A DNA stretch of 64,000 nucleotides, taken from positions 744,001-808,000 of the forward strand of contig JAJCZU010000002.1 of assembly GCA_029262235.1 (NCBI GenBank), written 5' to 3'. Source of the DNA: Candidatus Eiseniibacteriota bacterium. GTDB taxonomy: Bacteria; Orphanbacterota; Orphanbacteria; Orphanbacterales; Orphanbacteraceae. Position numbers and translations under genes: made by a program. The first letter of the stretch is position 1. Every line of letters starts with the position of its first letter. Below, piece after piece: positions 52,430 through 60,461 of this stretch. The notes under the pieces are model-generated. The model saw only the letters and a program-made list of their open reading frames with translations, had not been told where the DNA came from and did no database searches.

Positions 52430-54577
52430 TTGAATCAGCGATTGACACAGGGGATGACGGCAGCGCTGCTGCTCGCGTTCGTTCTCGCCGGCGCGCTGAC
52501 GTTCGGCAGTCCGGCAGAGGCGCGCATGACTGAGGAGCAGCTCCAGAGTCAGAACACGCCCGAGATGGCGAACGGGATCGTCGACTTCCTGAATACGTAT
52601 CACAACGTGGGGAAGTTGATTCTGCACGTTTCGAACCGCGGGATCTTCGGCACCTCCGGCAACGGGCAGCTCGCGAACAGTCCCTCGGCGCAATGGCCTC
52701 CCGGCGCGACACAGGACTATCTCTTTGCGGCGGGTCTCTGGGTCGGCGGCGTCACGGATGACAACGACACTCTCGTTTCGGCCGCGGTGTATCAGAGCGA
52801 AATGTGGCCCGACTTCTTCAATCCGCTCGAAACCATGTACAACACGTGGGAGGGCCGTCCCGGCGGTCTGCGGAATACGGATGACGACGGCGACGGCGAG
52901 ATCGATGAAGACGAGATCGACGGCGTGAACAATGACCCGTGGAACGATACGCGTATCGACGAAGACCACGGCGCTATCAGCCAGCAGATGTTCCGCTGCA
53001 CGTACTACGACACGACGAACTTCTTCAATATCAATAATACGAACCCGCGCCAGCTTCACTTCCCGCTCGGTCTCAAGATCAATCAGGAATCGTATCAGTG
53101 GGTGGGAGCGGCCTGGGATGACTTCGTCGGGATGGACTTCGAAATCGAGAACATCTCCGAGGAAGTCATCAACAACGCGTATGTCGGTTTCATGATCGAT
53201 TCCGACGTGGGTGACTTCCGGATCGCGGAGGGTTCGTTCTACACGGATGACTTGTCCAGCTTCATATCCCAGGACACAACAATACAAGTGGCAGGAGGCG
53301 AGGACGAAGAGCTCTCCCTCAATGTGGCCTACATGCGTGATGCGGAGGGTGGCGACGACGAGGACCTTGCACAGGGACTGTTCGGTGTGATGTTCCTCGG
53401 ACACACGGTCGATACGCTCGGCATTACGGCTCCGGAAAAGACCGAGATCCACGCCTACCGCTCCTGGTCGAGCGGGGAAGAGGATCCTGAGGACGACTCG
53501 GAACGGTATCGTTACCTGCGCGGCAACAACTGCTTCGGCGGTGTCTGTCTGCAGCACATCGATCCGCCCGAAACACGCGCGGCGGATTACCGCATGCTCG
53601 TTTCCGCGGGACCGTTCCGTGAGCTGCGCCCGGGTGAGACCCTCGATTTCCAGGCGGCGTTCGTGATTCTCGATCCCAAGGGCCTCGACAGAAACAATGA
53701 AGAACTCGTGCGCAATCAGATGCTGACGAATGCCATCGCGGCGCAGCGGATCTTCAATCGCGACTGGACGGCTGCATCCGCGCCTCCGCCGCCGAACATG
53801 GAACTGATTCCGGGCGATCACCGGATCACGGTCGAATGGGACGATTTCTCCGAACTCACGCGCGATCCGCTCTCCGGCAAACTCGACTTTCAGGGATACC
53901 AGATCTGGAAAGCCACGGGCTGGCGGCGTGAAACCGCCGACCCGAGTGATGACGCCTGGTTCCTGATCGCGGATATCGACAAGAGCGAACTGTCGGACTT
54001 CGACACCGGCGCGCAGGGGATCGGCAAATACCGGTTCGTCGACGCGACGGATGTCAAGAACGGCTTCCCGTACTGGTACGCGGTAACGGCGTACGATTCC
54101 GGGGATGATGATGAAGGCATCCCGCCGCAGTTCGGGAAGTTTTCGCAGTCGAAACAACTCGTTTACGCGCGCTTCTCCCCGACACGCTCGCTTGACGACG
54201 CGGTCGACGTCTATGAAATCGACAACAGCACGGGGGATGTTCTTTCCAAAGAGATCCGGACCGTGCAGAATGTCCACGTCGTGCCGAACCCGTACAAGCA
54301 GGATGCTGACTGGGACGAAGCCGATTCGAATATCAACGCCACGGGGCGCAAGGTCTATTTCGTGAATCTTCCGCGGAGGGCCACGATTACGATCTACACG
54401 CTCGCGGGTGATCTGGTGCAGGTTCTCGAGCACGACTATTCGTCGGCTCCGACGGAAGACCGTACATACTGGAATCTCGTTTCGCGAAACAATCAGGAGA
54501 TTGTGAGCGGCGTTTATCTGTACCACATCCAGTCGGATGTCGGTGAGAAAGTCGGACGTTTTGCCATCATTCGTTAA
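52430..54577 (+). CDS. large secreted protein with FlgD-like C-terminal tail
   Basis: I do not recognise a catalytic family. The 715-residue protein has a signal peptide (about 1-32, ending AEARM), a conserved-looking core starting near LFAAGLWVGGV, an acidic calcium-type loop at 151-162 (DDDGDGEIDEDE), a fibronectin-III-like stretch (about 455-570) with ITVEWDDFSELTRDPLSG, and a C-terminal FlgD-like tail (about 615-715) with VVPNPYKQDADW and SGVYLYHIQSDVG. It resembles surface proteins of FCB-type bacteria. TTG 52430 was chosen with GAGG 6 bases upstream. Its partner may be the receptor or the PorV-like protein next to it. Confidence 0.75.
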   Translation: MNQRLTQGMTAALLLAFVLAGALTFGSPAEARMTEEQLQSQNTPEMANGIVDFLNTYHNVGKLILHVSNRGIFGTSGNGQLANSPSAQWPPGATQDYLFAAGLWVGGVTDDNDTLVSAAVYQSEMWPDFFNPLETMYNTWEGRPGGLRNTDDDGDGEIDEDEIDGVNNDPWNDTRIDEDHGAISQQMFRCTYYDTTNFFNINNTNPRQLHFPLGLKINQESYQWVGAAWDDFVGMDFEIENISEEVINNAYVGFMIDSDVGDFRIAEGSFYTDDLSSFISQDTTIQVAGGEDEELSLNVAYMRDAEGGDDEDLAQGLFGVMFLGHTVDTLGITAPEKTEIHAYRSWSSGEEDPEDDSERYRYLRGNNCFGGVCLQHIDPPETRAADYRMLVSAGPFRELRPGETLDFQAAFVILDPKGLDRNNEELVRNQMLTNAIAAQRIFNRDWTAASAPPPPNMELIPGDHRITVEWDDFSELTRDPLSGKLDFQGYQIWKATGWRRETADPSDDAWFLIADIDKSELSDFDTGAQGIGKYRFVDATDVKNGFPYWYAVTAYDSGDDDEGIPPQFGKFSQSKQLVYARFSPTRSLDDAVDVYEIDNSTGDVLSKEIRTVQNVHVVPNPYKQDADWDEADSNINATGRKVYFVNLPRRATITIYTLAGDLVQVLEHDYSSAPTEDRTYWNLVSRNNQEIVSGVYLYHIQSDVGEKVGRFAIIR

Positions 54578-54590
54578 GAAGGAGCGGACA

Positions 54591-55613
54591 TTGAACTTCC
54601 GCCACAGCCATACAATGAGAAGGGGGGAGAAGAAGTTGAAGGGGATGAAGCTCGCCATGGGGCTCGTCGGACTCGTTCTTCTTCACGGAACGGCCCACGG
54701 AACCGAAATTTTTGCCAAAGTCGGGACGATCGGCGCCCAGTTCCTCAAGTGGGGAGTCGGCGGGCGCGGAGTCGCGATGGGAGAGGCCTTCGTAGCGGTG
54801 GCCGATGACGCATCGGCGCTCTACTGGAACCCCGCCGGGATCGCGCAACTCGACGGAAACAGTCATGTCTTCCTGTCGCATGCATCACTGCCGGCCGATA
54901 TCGGTCACGAGTTCGCGGGTTACGTGTTCACGTACGGGAGCATTCCCGGGGTGCTCGGCATCTCGGTGAACGTCCTTCAGATGGACCCGATGATCCGCAC
55001 AACGGAATACAACCCCGACGGGATCAACCTCGCCGGGAGCGAAGAGCTGGAGCAGTTCGATGCGGGCGACCTCGCGATCGGGTTCACCTACGCGCAGTTT
55101 CTGACGAACAAGTTCTCCTTCGGGGGAACGATCAAATGGATACATCAGGGACTGGAAGACGAGTTTGCCGAGGCATTGAACTTCGACTTCGGAACCCTCT
55201 ACGACACGGGATTCCGAACGATTACGATCGGGATGGCCATTTCGAGCATCGGTCCTGAAATGCAGTTCATCGATCAGCAGTTCTCGCCACCGACGAACTT
55301 CAAGCTCGGTGTTTCGATGAACGCATTCCAGTCGAATCAGCATTCGCTGCTCACGTCCGCGGAGTTCAATCACCCCTCGGACAACACGGAGCGTGCGAAT
55401 CTGGGACTCGAATACGAATACTCGCCGCTGGAGCGCATCCAGGTGGCGCTGCGCGGCGGCCTGATGACGAATCGCGACACGCAGGACTACGCGTTCGGAT
55501 TCGGCGTGCAGTTCCCGACTAGCGCGAACGCGGGGGCCAATGTCAATTATTCCTATACCGACCTCGACGTTCTCGGGGGCTCGCATCAGGTGAGCGTTAT
55601 TCTGGAGTACTAG
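54591..55613 (+). CDS. PorV/PorQ-family outer-membrane protein (second copy)
   Basis: A 340-residue predicted beta-barrel outer-membrane protein. After a signal region (hydrophobic about 20-32) come the family motifs: KWGVGGRGVAMGEAFVAVAD (about 53-72) and ASALYWNPAGIAQL (about 74-87), then strands ending in HQVSVILEY. TTG 54591 has GGAG 6 bases upstream; ATG 54615 is a possible alternative. It shares the family with the protein at 23334 but is clearly divergent. It follows the large secreted protein, a typical pairing for PorV-like proteins that help secreted substrates to the surface, which is an inference here. Confidence 0.82.
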   Translation: MNFRHSHTMRRGEKKLKGMKLAMGLVGLVLLHGTAHGTEIFAKVGTIGAQFLKWGVGGRGVAMGEAFVAVADDASALYWNPAGIAQLDGNSHVFLSHASLPADIGHEFAGYVFTYGSIPGVLGISVNVLQMDPMIRTTEYNPDGINLAGSEELEQFDAGDLAIGFTYAQFLTNKFSFGGTIKWIHQGLEDEFAEALNFDFGTLYDTGFRTITIGMAISSIGPEMQFIDQQFSPPTNFKLGVSMNAFQSNQHSLLTSAEFNHPSDNTERANLGLEYEYSPLERIQVALRGGLMTNRDTQDYAFGFGVQFPTSANAGANVNYSYTDLDVLGGSHQVSVILEY

Positions 55614-55626
55614 CCTGAGGCATTGT

Positions 55627-57156
55627 GTGATGCAATCCGACTCGGTTCTTCATCCCCATGACGGCCGCTTCGGTTTGCGCCTTTTTCTACTGACTCTTCT
55701 GCTGACCGCATGGCTGCTGCCATCGCCCGCATTCCCCGATATCGACGGTGAGCCGATCGCCAGTCAAGGCGACGTGCTGTTCCTCGTGGACGCCGTTTCG
55801 TTTCTCGGCGCGGACTCGAAAACGCGCGAATCCGTGAGTATACTTCTGCCGAACCGCGAGCTTCGATTCGTCCGCAGGGACGAGGGATTCGAAGCCCACA
55901 TCTCCGCATCGATCGCATTTCGCAGGTGGCCGACCGGGGAGTTGCTGTCGACGCACGAACTCGAGGCAAAGCTGCCCGTCGCATCGAAAGACATTGCGGA
56001 AGGTCAGCACGATCTCCAGGTACTGCAGCAGAGCTTCGAGATCGAACCGGGACCCTACGAGATCATCGTAATCCTGAAGGACAGGAACACACAGGGGTTC
56101 GGTTTCTTCAAACTTTTCGCGCGCGGCACGAAGCAGGGAACAGCATCCGGACAGTTTATTGCGAAGCGTTTCGAAGAGGGCCTTTCCGTTTCTGATGTCC
56201 TCCTCGCACGCGACGTCAACGAGGAGACGGGGGAAGCACTCGCGAATCCGAACCGTCTCTACGGCGTTCTTATGCCGAAGCTGGCTGTCTACTACGAGAT
56301 CTACTCCCACGCCATGCGGGCGGAGGAAAACCGCGGCTATGTCGTGCGGCATGAGCTTCTGGACCCGGAAGGGCTCGCAGTCGCGAAGCATGACGATCTG
56401 CTGACGGTGCCTGCGGGGATTACGAATTTCAGGCGCTCGCACGAGTTCGATATCAGCGCGCTCCCTCCGGGTGAGTTCGTGGCCCGCGTGACCATTCGCG
56501 AAGAGGGCACGGGCGACTCCACGATGTCGGAATCCCCCTTCCACGTTGCATGGGAGGCGGGCGATCTCGCGAATCTCTCCTGGGCGCCGAAAGACCGCAC
56601 GGCTTTTCTCGAAGAGCTCACGATCGACGAGGAGTTCGAGGCTCTGCGTATCATTCTGCTCCCCGAAAACGTGCGCCTGCTCGAGAAGATGACGGACGAC
56701 GAGAAGCGGTCGTGGATGAGCGTTTACTGGCGGGACAAGGATCCCACCCCGGAAACGGCGATCAACGAGGTCCGCCGCGAGCACTATCGTCGCATTCATG
56801 TCGCGAACCGTCGATTCAAGAGCATCCGTGGCAAGGGGATGGAGTCCGATCGGGGCCGCATTTACATTCGCTACGGGGAACCCGACCAGCTCTCGACAGG
56901 GTACTCGAGTCAGTCGTTCTTTACGCCGCAGCTGGGATTTCAGCCCGGCTCGGATCAGCAGAGTGTGGAAGGCGCCCTCGGTGGCTTCAATGCGGACGAG
57001 AAGGGATACGAGATCTGGATCTACAACGAACGAGGGGCTTTTCTGGGCGAACGCCGTAATCGAGGCGCGGGCCTGCAGCTCGAGTTCGTGTTTGTGGACG
57101 TCGAAGGGTACGGCAACTATTCCCTGATACGGAGCACCGATCAGACGGAATTCTAG
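55627..57156 (+). CDS. GWxTD-type domain protein
   Basis: A 509-residue exported protein. A signal anchor spans about 16-36, the middle is beta-rich (Ig-like, about 45-315), and the C-terminal 150 residues carry the GWxTD-type pattern: VYWRDKDPTPETAINEVRRE (about 367-386), HYRRIHVANRRF, then GKGMESDRGRIYIRYGEPD (about 402-420). The family motif GWxTDxGR reads GMESDRGR, so the Trp is Met and the Thr is Ser. GWxTD proteins are common in FCB and Acidobacteria genomes and have no known function. Start is GTG 55627, or ATG 55630 directly after it. It is the last gene of the TonB-receptor operon. Confidence 0.8.
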   Translation: MMQSDSVLHPHDGRFGLRLFLLTLLLTAWLLPSPAFPDIDGEPIASQGDVLFLVDAVSFLGADSKTRESVSILLPNRELRFVRRDEGFEAHISASIAFRRWPTGELLSTHELEAKLPVASKDIAEGQHDLQVLQQSFEIEPGPYEIIVILKDRNTQGFGFFKLFARGTKQGTASGQFIAKRFEEGLSVSDVLLARDVNEETGEALANPNRLYGVLMPKLAVYYEIYSHAMRAEENRGYVVRHELLDPEGLAVAKHDDLLTVPAGITNFRRSHEFDISALPPGEFVARVTIREEGTGDSTMSESPFHVAWEAGDLANLSWAPKDRTAFLEELTIDEEFEALRIILLPENVRLLEKMTDDEKRSWMSVYWRDKDPTPETAINEVRREHYRRIHVANRRFKSIRGKGMESDRGRIYIRYGEPDQLSTGYSSQSFFTPQLGFQPGSDQQSVEGALGGFNADEKGYEIWIYNERGAFLGERRNRGAGLQLEFVFVDVEGYGNYSLIRSTDQTEF

Positions 57157-57179
57157 CCGTTCCGCGGGGGACAAAACGG

Positions 57180-57209
57180 TTGACACCGGCAAAGAGGCTG
57201 GAGTTTAAT
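57180..57209 (+). promoter_or_regulatory. sigma70-type promoter of the ExbB-TonB operon
   Basis: TTGACA (57180-57185), 18 bases, TTTAAT (57204-57209): both boxes near consensus. The leader to ATG 57328 is about 110 bases. Confidence 0.75.
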
Positions 57210-57327
57210 TGCCAGACAATCGTCAATAAGTCTACTACCTGTCCATATACCCAAATTATGCAGGCTACAGCCGCCCTTGATAGCGAGCGTTAGAGGGGCG
57301 AGTTTCGCGCCAATGAGGAGAAAGTTC

Positions 57328-58203
57328 ATGACGGTTCGCGGTAAACGGAAATGGAGCGCATGCATGGGGCTCGGCCTCGCATTGCTTCTGTTCGCCTCGG
57401 CTCCGGCATTCGCGCAGGGGACCGAGACCAGCCTCGATGAAGCCGCTGATGCTGCTGCCGAAGAAACGATCGAGGCAGTCGACACGCTGATGGAAGAAGT
57501 GGCCGCATCGACGGAATCTCTCGCCGCTGGCGCGGGCTTCGCCGACCTGGAAGAACCGCAGACGTTCATGCAGCGTTTCACGCAGAGCGGCGCCGTTCAG
57601 TTCTTCGATAACGGGGGCCCGTTCATGTGGCCGCTGCTGGCCCTTTCGGTAATCGGCCTTGCATTCTTCTTCGAACGCCTCTTCACGTTTTCCAAAGCAC
57701 GGATCAACGTGCGAAAATTCCTCGATGAAATCGCACAGGCGCTTCGTTCCGGCGGGATCGATGCAGCAAAATCGGTCTGCGAAAAGACGTCGGGACCGAT
57801 CAGCGCCGTTCTTCACGCCGGCCTCATGAAAGCCGGGCGTGGACCGGACGCGATCGAGAAGGCCATTCAGTCCGCGGGCACGATTGAAATGTCGTTCCTG
57901 GAGCGCGGGCTTGTCGTGATTTCATCCGTCGCGACGATCGGACCGCTTCTCGGCTTCGCCGGAACGGTGTCCGGTATGATCAGTGCGTTCGAAGCAATCG
58001 CCGCGGCCGACCAGGTCAACGCGAAGGTCGTCGCCTCCGGTATCTCGGAAGCACTCATCACGACGCTTTCGGGCCTCATGATCGCCATTCCGGCACAGGC
58101 CGCGTATAACTTCTTCGTCGCGCAGATCGACCGTTTCGTGATTGAAATGGAAGAGGCTTCGACGGAAGTAATCGATACGCTCGTGAGCATGGAAGGCCAC
58201 TAA
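57328..58203 (+). CDS. exbB: ExbB-family proton channel with N-terminal exported segment
   Basis: MotA/TolQ/ExbB-family protein, 291 residues. An N-terminal signal-like helix (about 9-29, ending AFAQ) and an Ala/Glu/Thr-rich segment (about 30-85) precede the usual core: helix about 97-117 (MWPLLALSVIGLAFFFERLF), and helices 2-3 at about 188-215 and 231-258 (SVATIGPLLGFAGTVSGM; GISEALITTLSGLMIAIPA). This long form is usual in Bacteroidetes-type ExbB. GAGGAG lies 7 bases before the chosen ATG. It powers TonB with the two ExbD proteins that follow. Confidence 0.93.
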   Translation: MTVRGKRKWSACMGLGLALLLFASAPAFAQGTETSLDEAADAAAEETIEAVDTLMEEVAASTESLAAGAGFADLEEPQTFMQRFTQSGAVQFFDNGGPFMWPLLALSVIGLAFFFERLFTFSKARINVRKFLDEIAQALRSGGIDAAKSVCEKTSGPISAVLHAGLMKAGRGPDAIEKAIQSAGTIEMSFLERGLVVISSVATIGPLLGFAGTVSGMISAFEAIAAADQVNAKVVASGISEALITTLSGLMIAIPAQAAYNFFVAQIDRFVIEMEEASTEVIDTLVSMEGH

Positions 58204-58222
58204 GCCAGAGGCGAATGCATCC

Positions 58223-58627
58223 ATGAATATCAAGAAGAAATCACGAGTCGATACGACCATCCAGGGATCGTCCATGTCCGACGTGGCGTTTCTGCTGCTC
58301 ATCTTCTTTCTCGTGACGACTATCTTCAATATGGAGAAGGGGCTTTCGCTCGTGCTTCCGAACTCGGAGAGCGCGCCGAAACCGATCGCGAAAGAGAACA
58401 TTCTCGAAATCAAAATCGATGCAGCCGGAATCGTGACGCTCGACGGCGAGCAGGTTGCGATCCCTTCGATCCGCGACAGAGTGACCAAGCGCATTCTCGA
58501 GAACGACAAGACGATCTGCGTGATCGAGACGTCGCCGCGTTCCTACTACAAGTACATGGTGGACGTGCTCGATGAAATCAAGCTGGCCGATGCGCGCAAG
58601 ATCACGCTGCGCACAGGGAAGAACTAG
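58223..58627 (+). CDS. exbD: ExbD-family protein (first)
   Basis: A 134-residue TolR/ExbD protein. The single membrane helix (about 19-38) contains the proton-carrying aspartate in SMSDVAFLLLIFFLVTT. The periplasmic domain has the ExbD-like LVLPNSESAPK segment and ends near VVDVLDEIKLADARKITLRT. It lies 19 bases behind exbB and 2 bases before a second exbD. Confidence 0.94.
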   Translation: MNIKKKSRVDTTIQGSSMSDVAFLLLIFFLVTTIFNMEKGLSLVLPNSESAPKPIAKENILEIKIDAAGIVTLDGEQVAIPSIRDRVTKRILENDKTICVIETSPRSYYKYMVDVLDEIKLADARKITLRTGKN

Positions 58628-58629
58628 CG

Positions 58630-59043
58630 ATGCCCCGATTTGAGCGTAACCAGAGAGCGGCGGCGGAAGTTCCGACATCATCCATGGCGGACATCGCTTT
58701 TCTGCTCCTGATCTTCTTCATGGTCACGACAATCTTCAAACTCGAAGACGGTCTTCCTGTCACGCTGCCCAAGGCGGCGGCGGCCGAGCAGATCGCGCGC
58801 GAAAAGGTCGCCTATATCTGGGTCGATCGCGGCGGCCGCCTTTCGATCAACGACAACATCGTCGAACTGAAATCGGTTGGCGGCATCATGCTCGGCAAGC
58901 TCGGGCAGAACCCGGCCCTGATCGTGGCATTCAAAGCCGATCAGCAGGCCGCATACGAGCGCATGGACGACATCATGGAAGAGCTGAAGAAGGTCAATGC
59001 GACGAAGGTATCGTTCAGCGCGGATTTCGAACCGCGGCCGTAG
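58630..59043 (+). CDS. ExbD-family protein (second)
   Basis: A 137-residue ExbD paralogue. Its membrane helix (about 18-37) has the same aspartate in SSMADIAFLLLIFFMVTT, followed by LEDGLPVTLPKA and the end segment DIMEELKKVNATKVSFSAD. Two tandem ExbD genes behind one ExbB are frequent in FCB-group genomes; the two may form a heterodimer. It lies 2 bases behind the first exbD and 12 bases before tonB. Confidence 0.94.
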   Translation: MPRFERNQRAAAEVPTSSMADIAFLLLIFFMVTTIFKLEDGLPVTLPKAAAAEQIAREKVAYIWVDRGGRLSINDNIVELKSVGGIMLGKLGQNPALIVAFKADQQAAYERMDDIMEELKKVNATKVSFSADFEPRP

Positions 59044-59055
59044 CCCGGGAGATAA

Positions 59056-59709
59056 TTGAATTCGATGGCATACTCCGCCCATACAGCTTTAAAGCTTAAC
59101 TTTCGGAAGTATTTCGACGTCGCCCTGATCCTGGCGATTCTCTTCCATCTCGGCGCGTTCGTGTTCACGCCCTCTTTCAAACCGGCTCCTTACGTGCCGA
59201 GAGAAGAGGAAATCGAGGTGATCGAGCAGCTCGAGGAAGTCGAAGTGCCGCTTCCGCCGGTGGAAGTCCCGCGCCCGCGCATTCCGATCGCTGCGGAGTT
59301 CACGGAAATTCAGATCTCGGAAGAGGTCGATCCGGAAGAGACCATCGAAGACACCGAAGTCGATCTCGACAACCCCTCCGCCGCGCGGCTCAATTACGTC
59401 GATCCCGGCGAAGGCGCCGACTTCACGTCGTATTCCGATCCGCCGATGGAAAAGCGCATCTACAAGCCCGACTATCCGCAGCTCGCCCGGCAGGCGGGCA
59501 TCGAAGGTACTGTCGTGGCCCGCGTGTTCATCGACGAAAAGGGCAAAGTATTCAAAGTCGAGATTCTGCAGTCGCCATCCGAGATCTTCAATGAACCGGT
59601 CAAGAAGGCACTTTTCAAGAGTTCGTTCTATCCCGCGAAGCAGCGGGAAACTCCTGTGAAGAGCCAGTTGATCGTGCCGTTCGACTTCTTCCTGAACTCC
59701 TCCGGCTAA
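59056..59709 (+). CDS. tonB: TonB-family energy transducer
   Basis: A 217-residue TonB: membrane helix (about 20-38), Glu/Pro/Val-rich segment (about 48-100, with EVPLPPVEVPRPRIPI), and a C-terminal TonB domain (about 135-215) with PDYPQLARQAGIEGTVVARV and VKKALFKSSFYPAKQRETPV. TTG 59056 has GGGAG just upstream; ATG 59065 is nine bases later. It transfers energy from ExbB/ExbD to outer-membrane receptors such as the one at 49692. Confidence 0.93.
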   Translation: MNSMAYSAHTALKLNFRKYFDVALILAILFHLGAFVFTPSFKPAPYVPREEEIEVIEQLEEVEVPLPPVEVPRPRIPIAAEFTEIQISEEVDPEETIEDTEVDLDNPSAARLNYVDPGEGADFTSYSDPPMEKRIYKPDYPQLARQAGIEGTVVARVFIDEKGKVFKVEILQSPSEIFNEPVKKALFKSSFYPAKQRETPVKSQLIVPFDFFLNSSG

Positions 59710-59715
59710 AGCGTC

Positions 59716-60396
59716 ATGGCGCATGACGGACGCGGCATGCTGCACGACGTGGGAAGCCTGCTTACGTCACCAGGAACACTCTTCGAATCACTCCGCGATC
59801 GACCGCGATGGATCAGCGCCGCCCTGCTTCTTATCGTCGTTTCCGCAGCGGCCTTCTTTCTTGCGCGTGCGGAGATTGCCACGTTCGCGAAGGGCGCTGC
59901 GATCGCATCGGCGCGCGAACAGAACGAAGCGTCGGTAGCACAGGTCGAAAAGTTCTTCGAGAGCCCGCTGTTTACAGCCCTTATCATTGTCTCTCCGGTT
60001 GCGCTCACGTTTCTGGGCATCGCAATCTACGCGCTCGTCGGGCTCGTACTGCTGGCACTCACGGGCGGAAGTGGAGAACCGGGCCCGTACGGACGTCTTT
60101 TCCAGGCCGCACTCTGGGCGAAGCTCGTCGAGATTCCGCATATGCTGCTCTGGACGCCGCTCGTTCTCGCGAAAGGTTCACCCGAAATCTTCTTCGGCCC
60201 CGCCGCGCTCGTCGAGGCGGACCCGAAGAGTCGCCTGTTCGCGCTGCTGGCTTCGTTCGACCTCTTTCACATCTGGTACCTCGCTCTCTTCGTGCTCGGC
60301 GTCCGCATCCTGCTTGCTGTAGAATGGCCGAGAGCTGTTCTGATTGCCGCCCTGCCGTGGCTTTCGTGGCAGTTCGTGAAACTTCTGTGGGTTTGA
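59716..60396 (+). CDS. Yip1-family membrane protein
   Basis: A 226-residue membrane protein with about five helices (around 32-52, 88-115, 130-150, 170-190 and 195-222). The opening with VGSLLTSPGTLFESLRDRPRW and the later FDLFHIWYLALFVLGVRILL are characteristic of bacterial Yip1-domain proteins. Their function is unknown. It lies 6 bases behind tonB and 65 bases before the TolC-family gene. Confidence 0.82.
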   Translation: MAHDGRGMLHDVGSLLTSPGTLFESLRDRPRWISAALLLIVVSAAAFFLARAEIATFAKGAAIASAREQNEASVAQVEKFFESPLFTALIIVSPVALTFLGIAIYALVGLVLLALTGGSGEPGPYGRLFQAALWAKLVEIPHMLLWTPLVLAKGSPEIFFGPAALVEADPKSRLFALLASFDLFHIWYLALFVLGVRILLAVEWPRAVLIAALPWLSWQFVKLLWV

Positions 60397-60461
60397 TTGG
60401 GAAACCAACCCTCTCCGTTCGTCGTATAAAAAGGACACAGAAAACAGGGAGGTCGGAGGAT

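Noticed and set aside
23334-55613. PorV-like proteins and FlgD-like tails as proof of type IX secretion
   Set aside because: No core type IX gene (sprA, porK, porL, porM, porN or equivalents) is present, and PorV-family proteins occur without that system.
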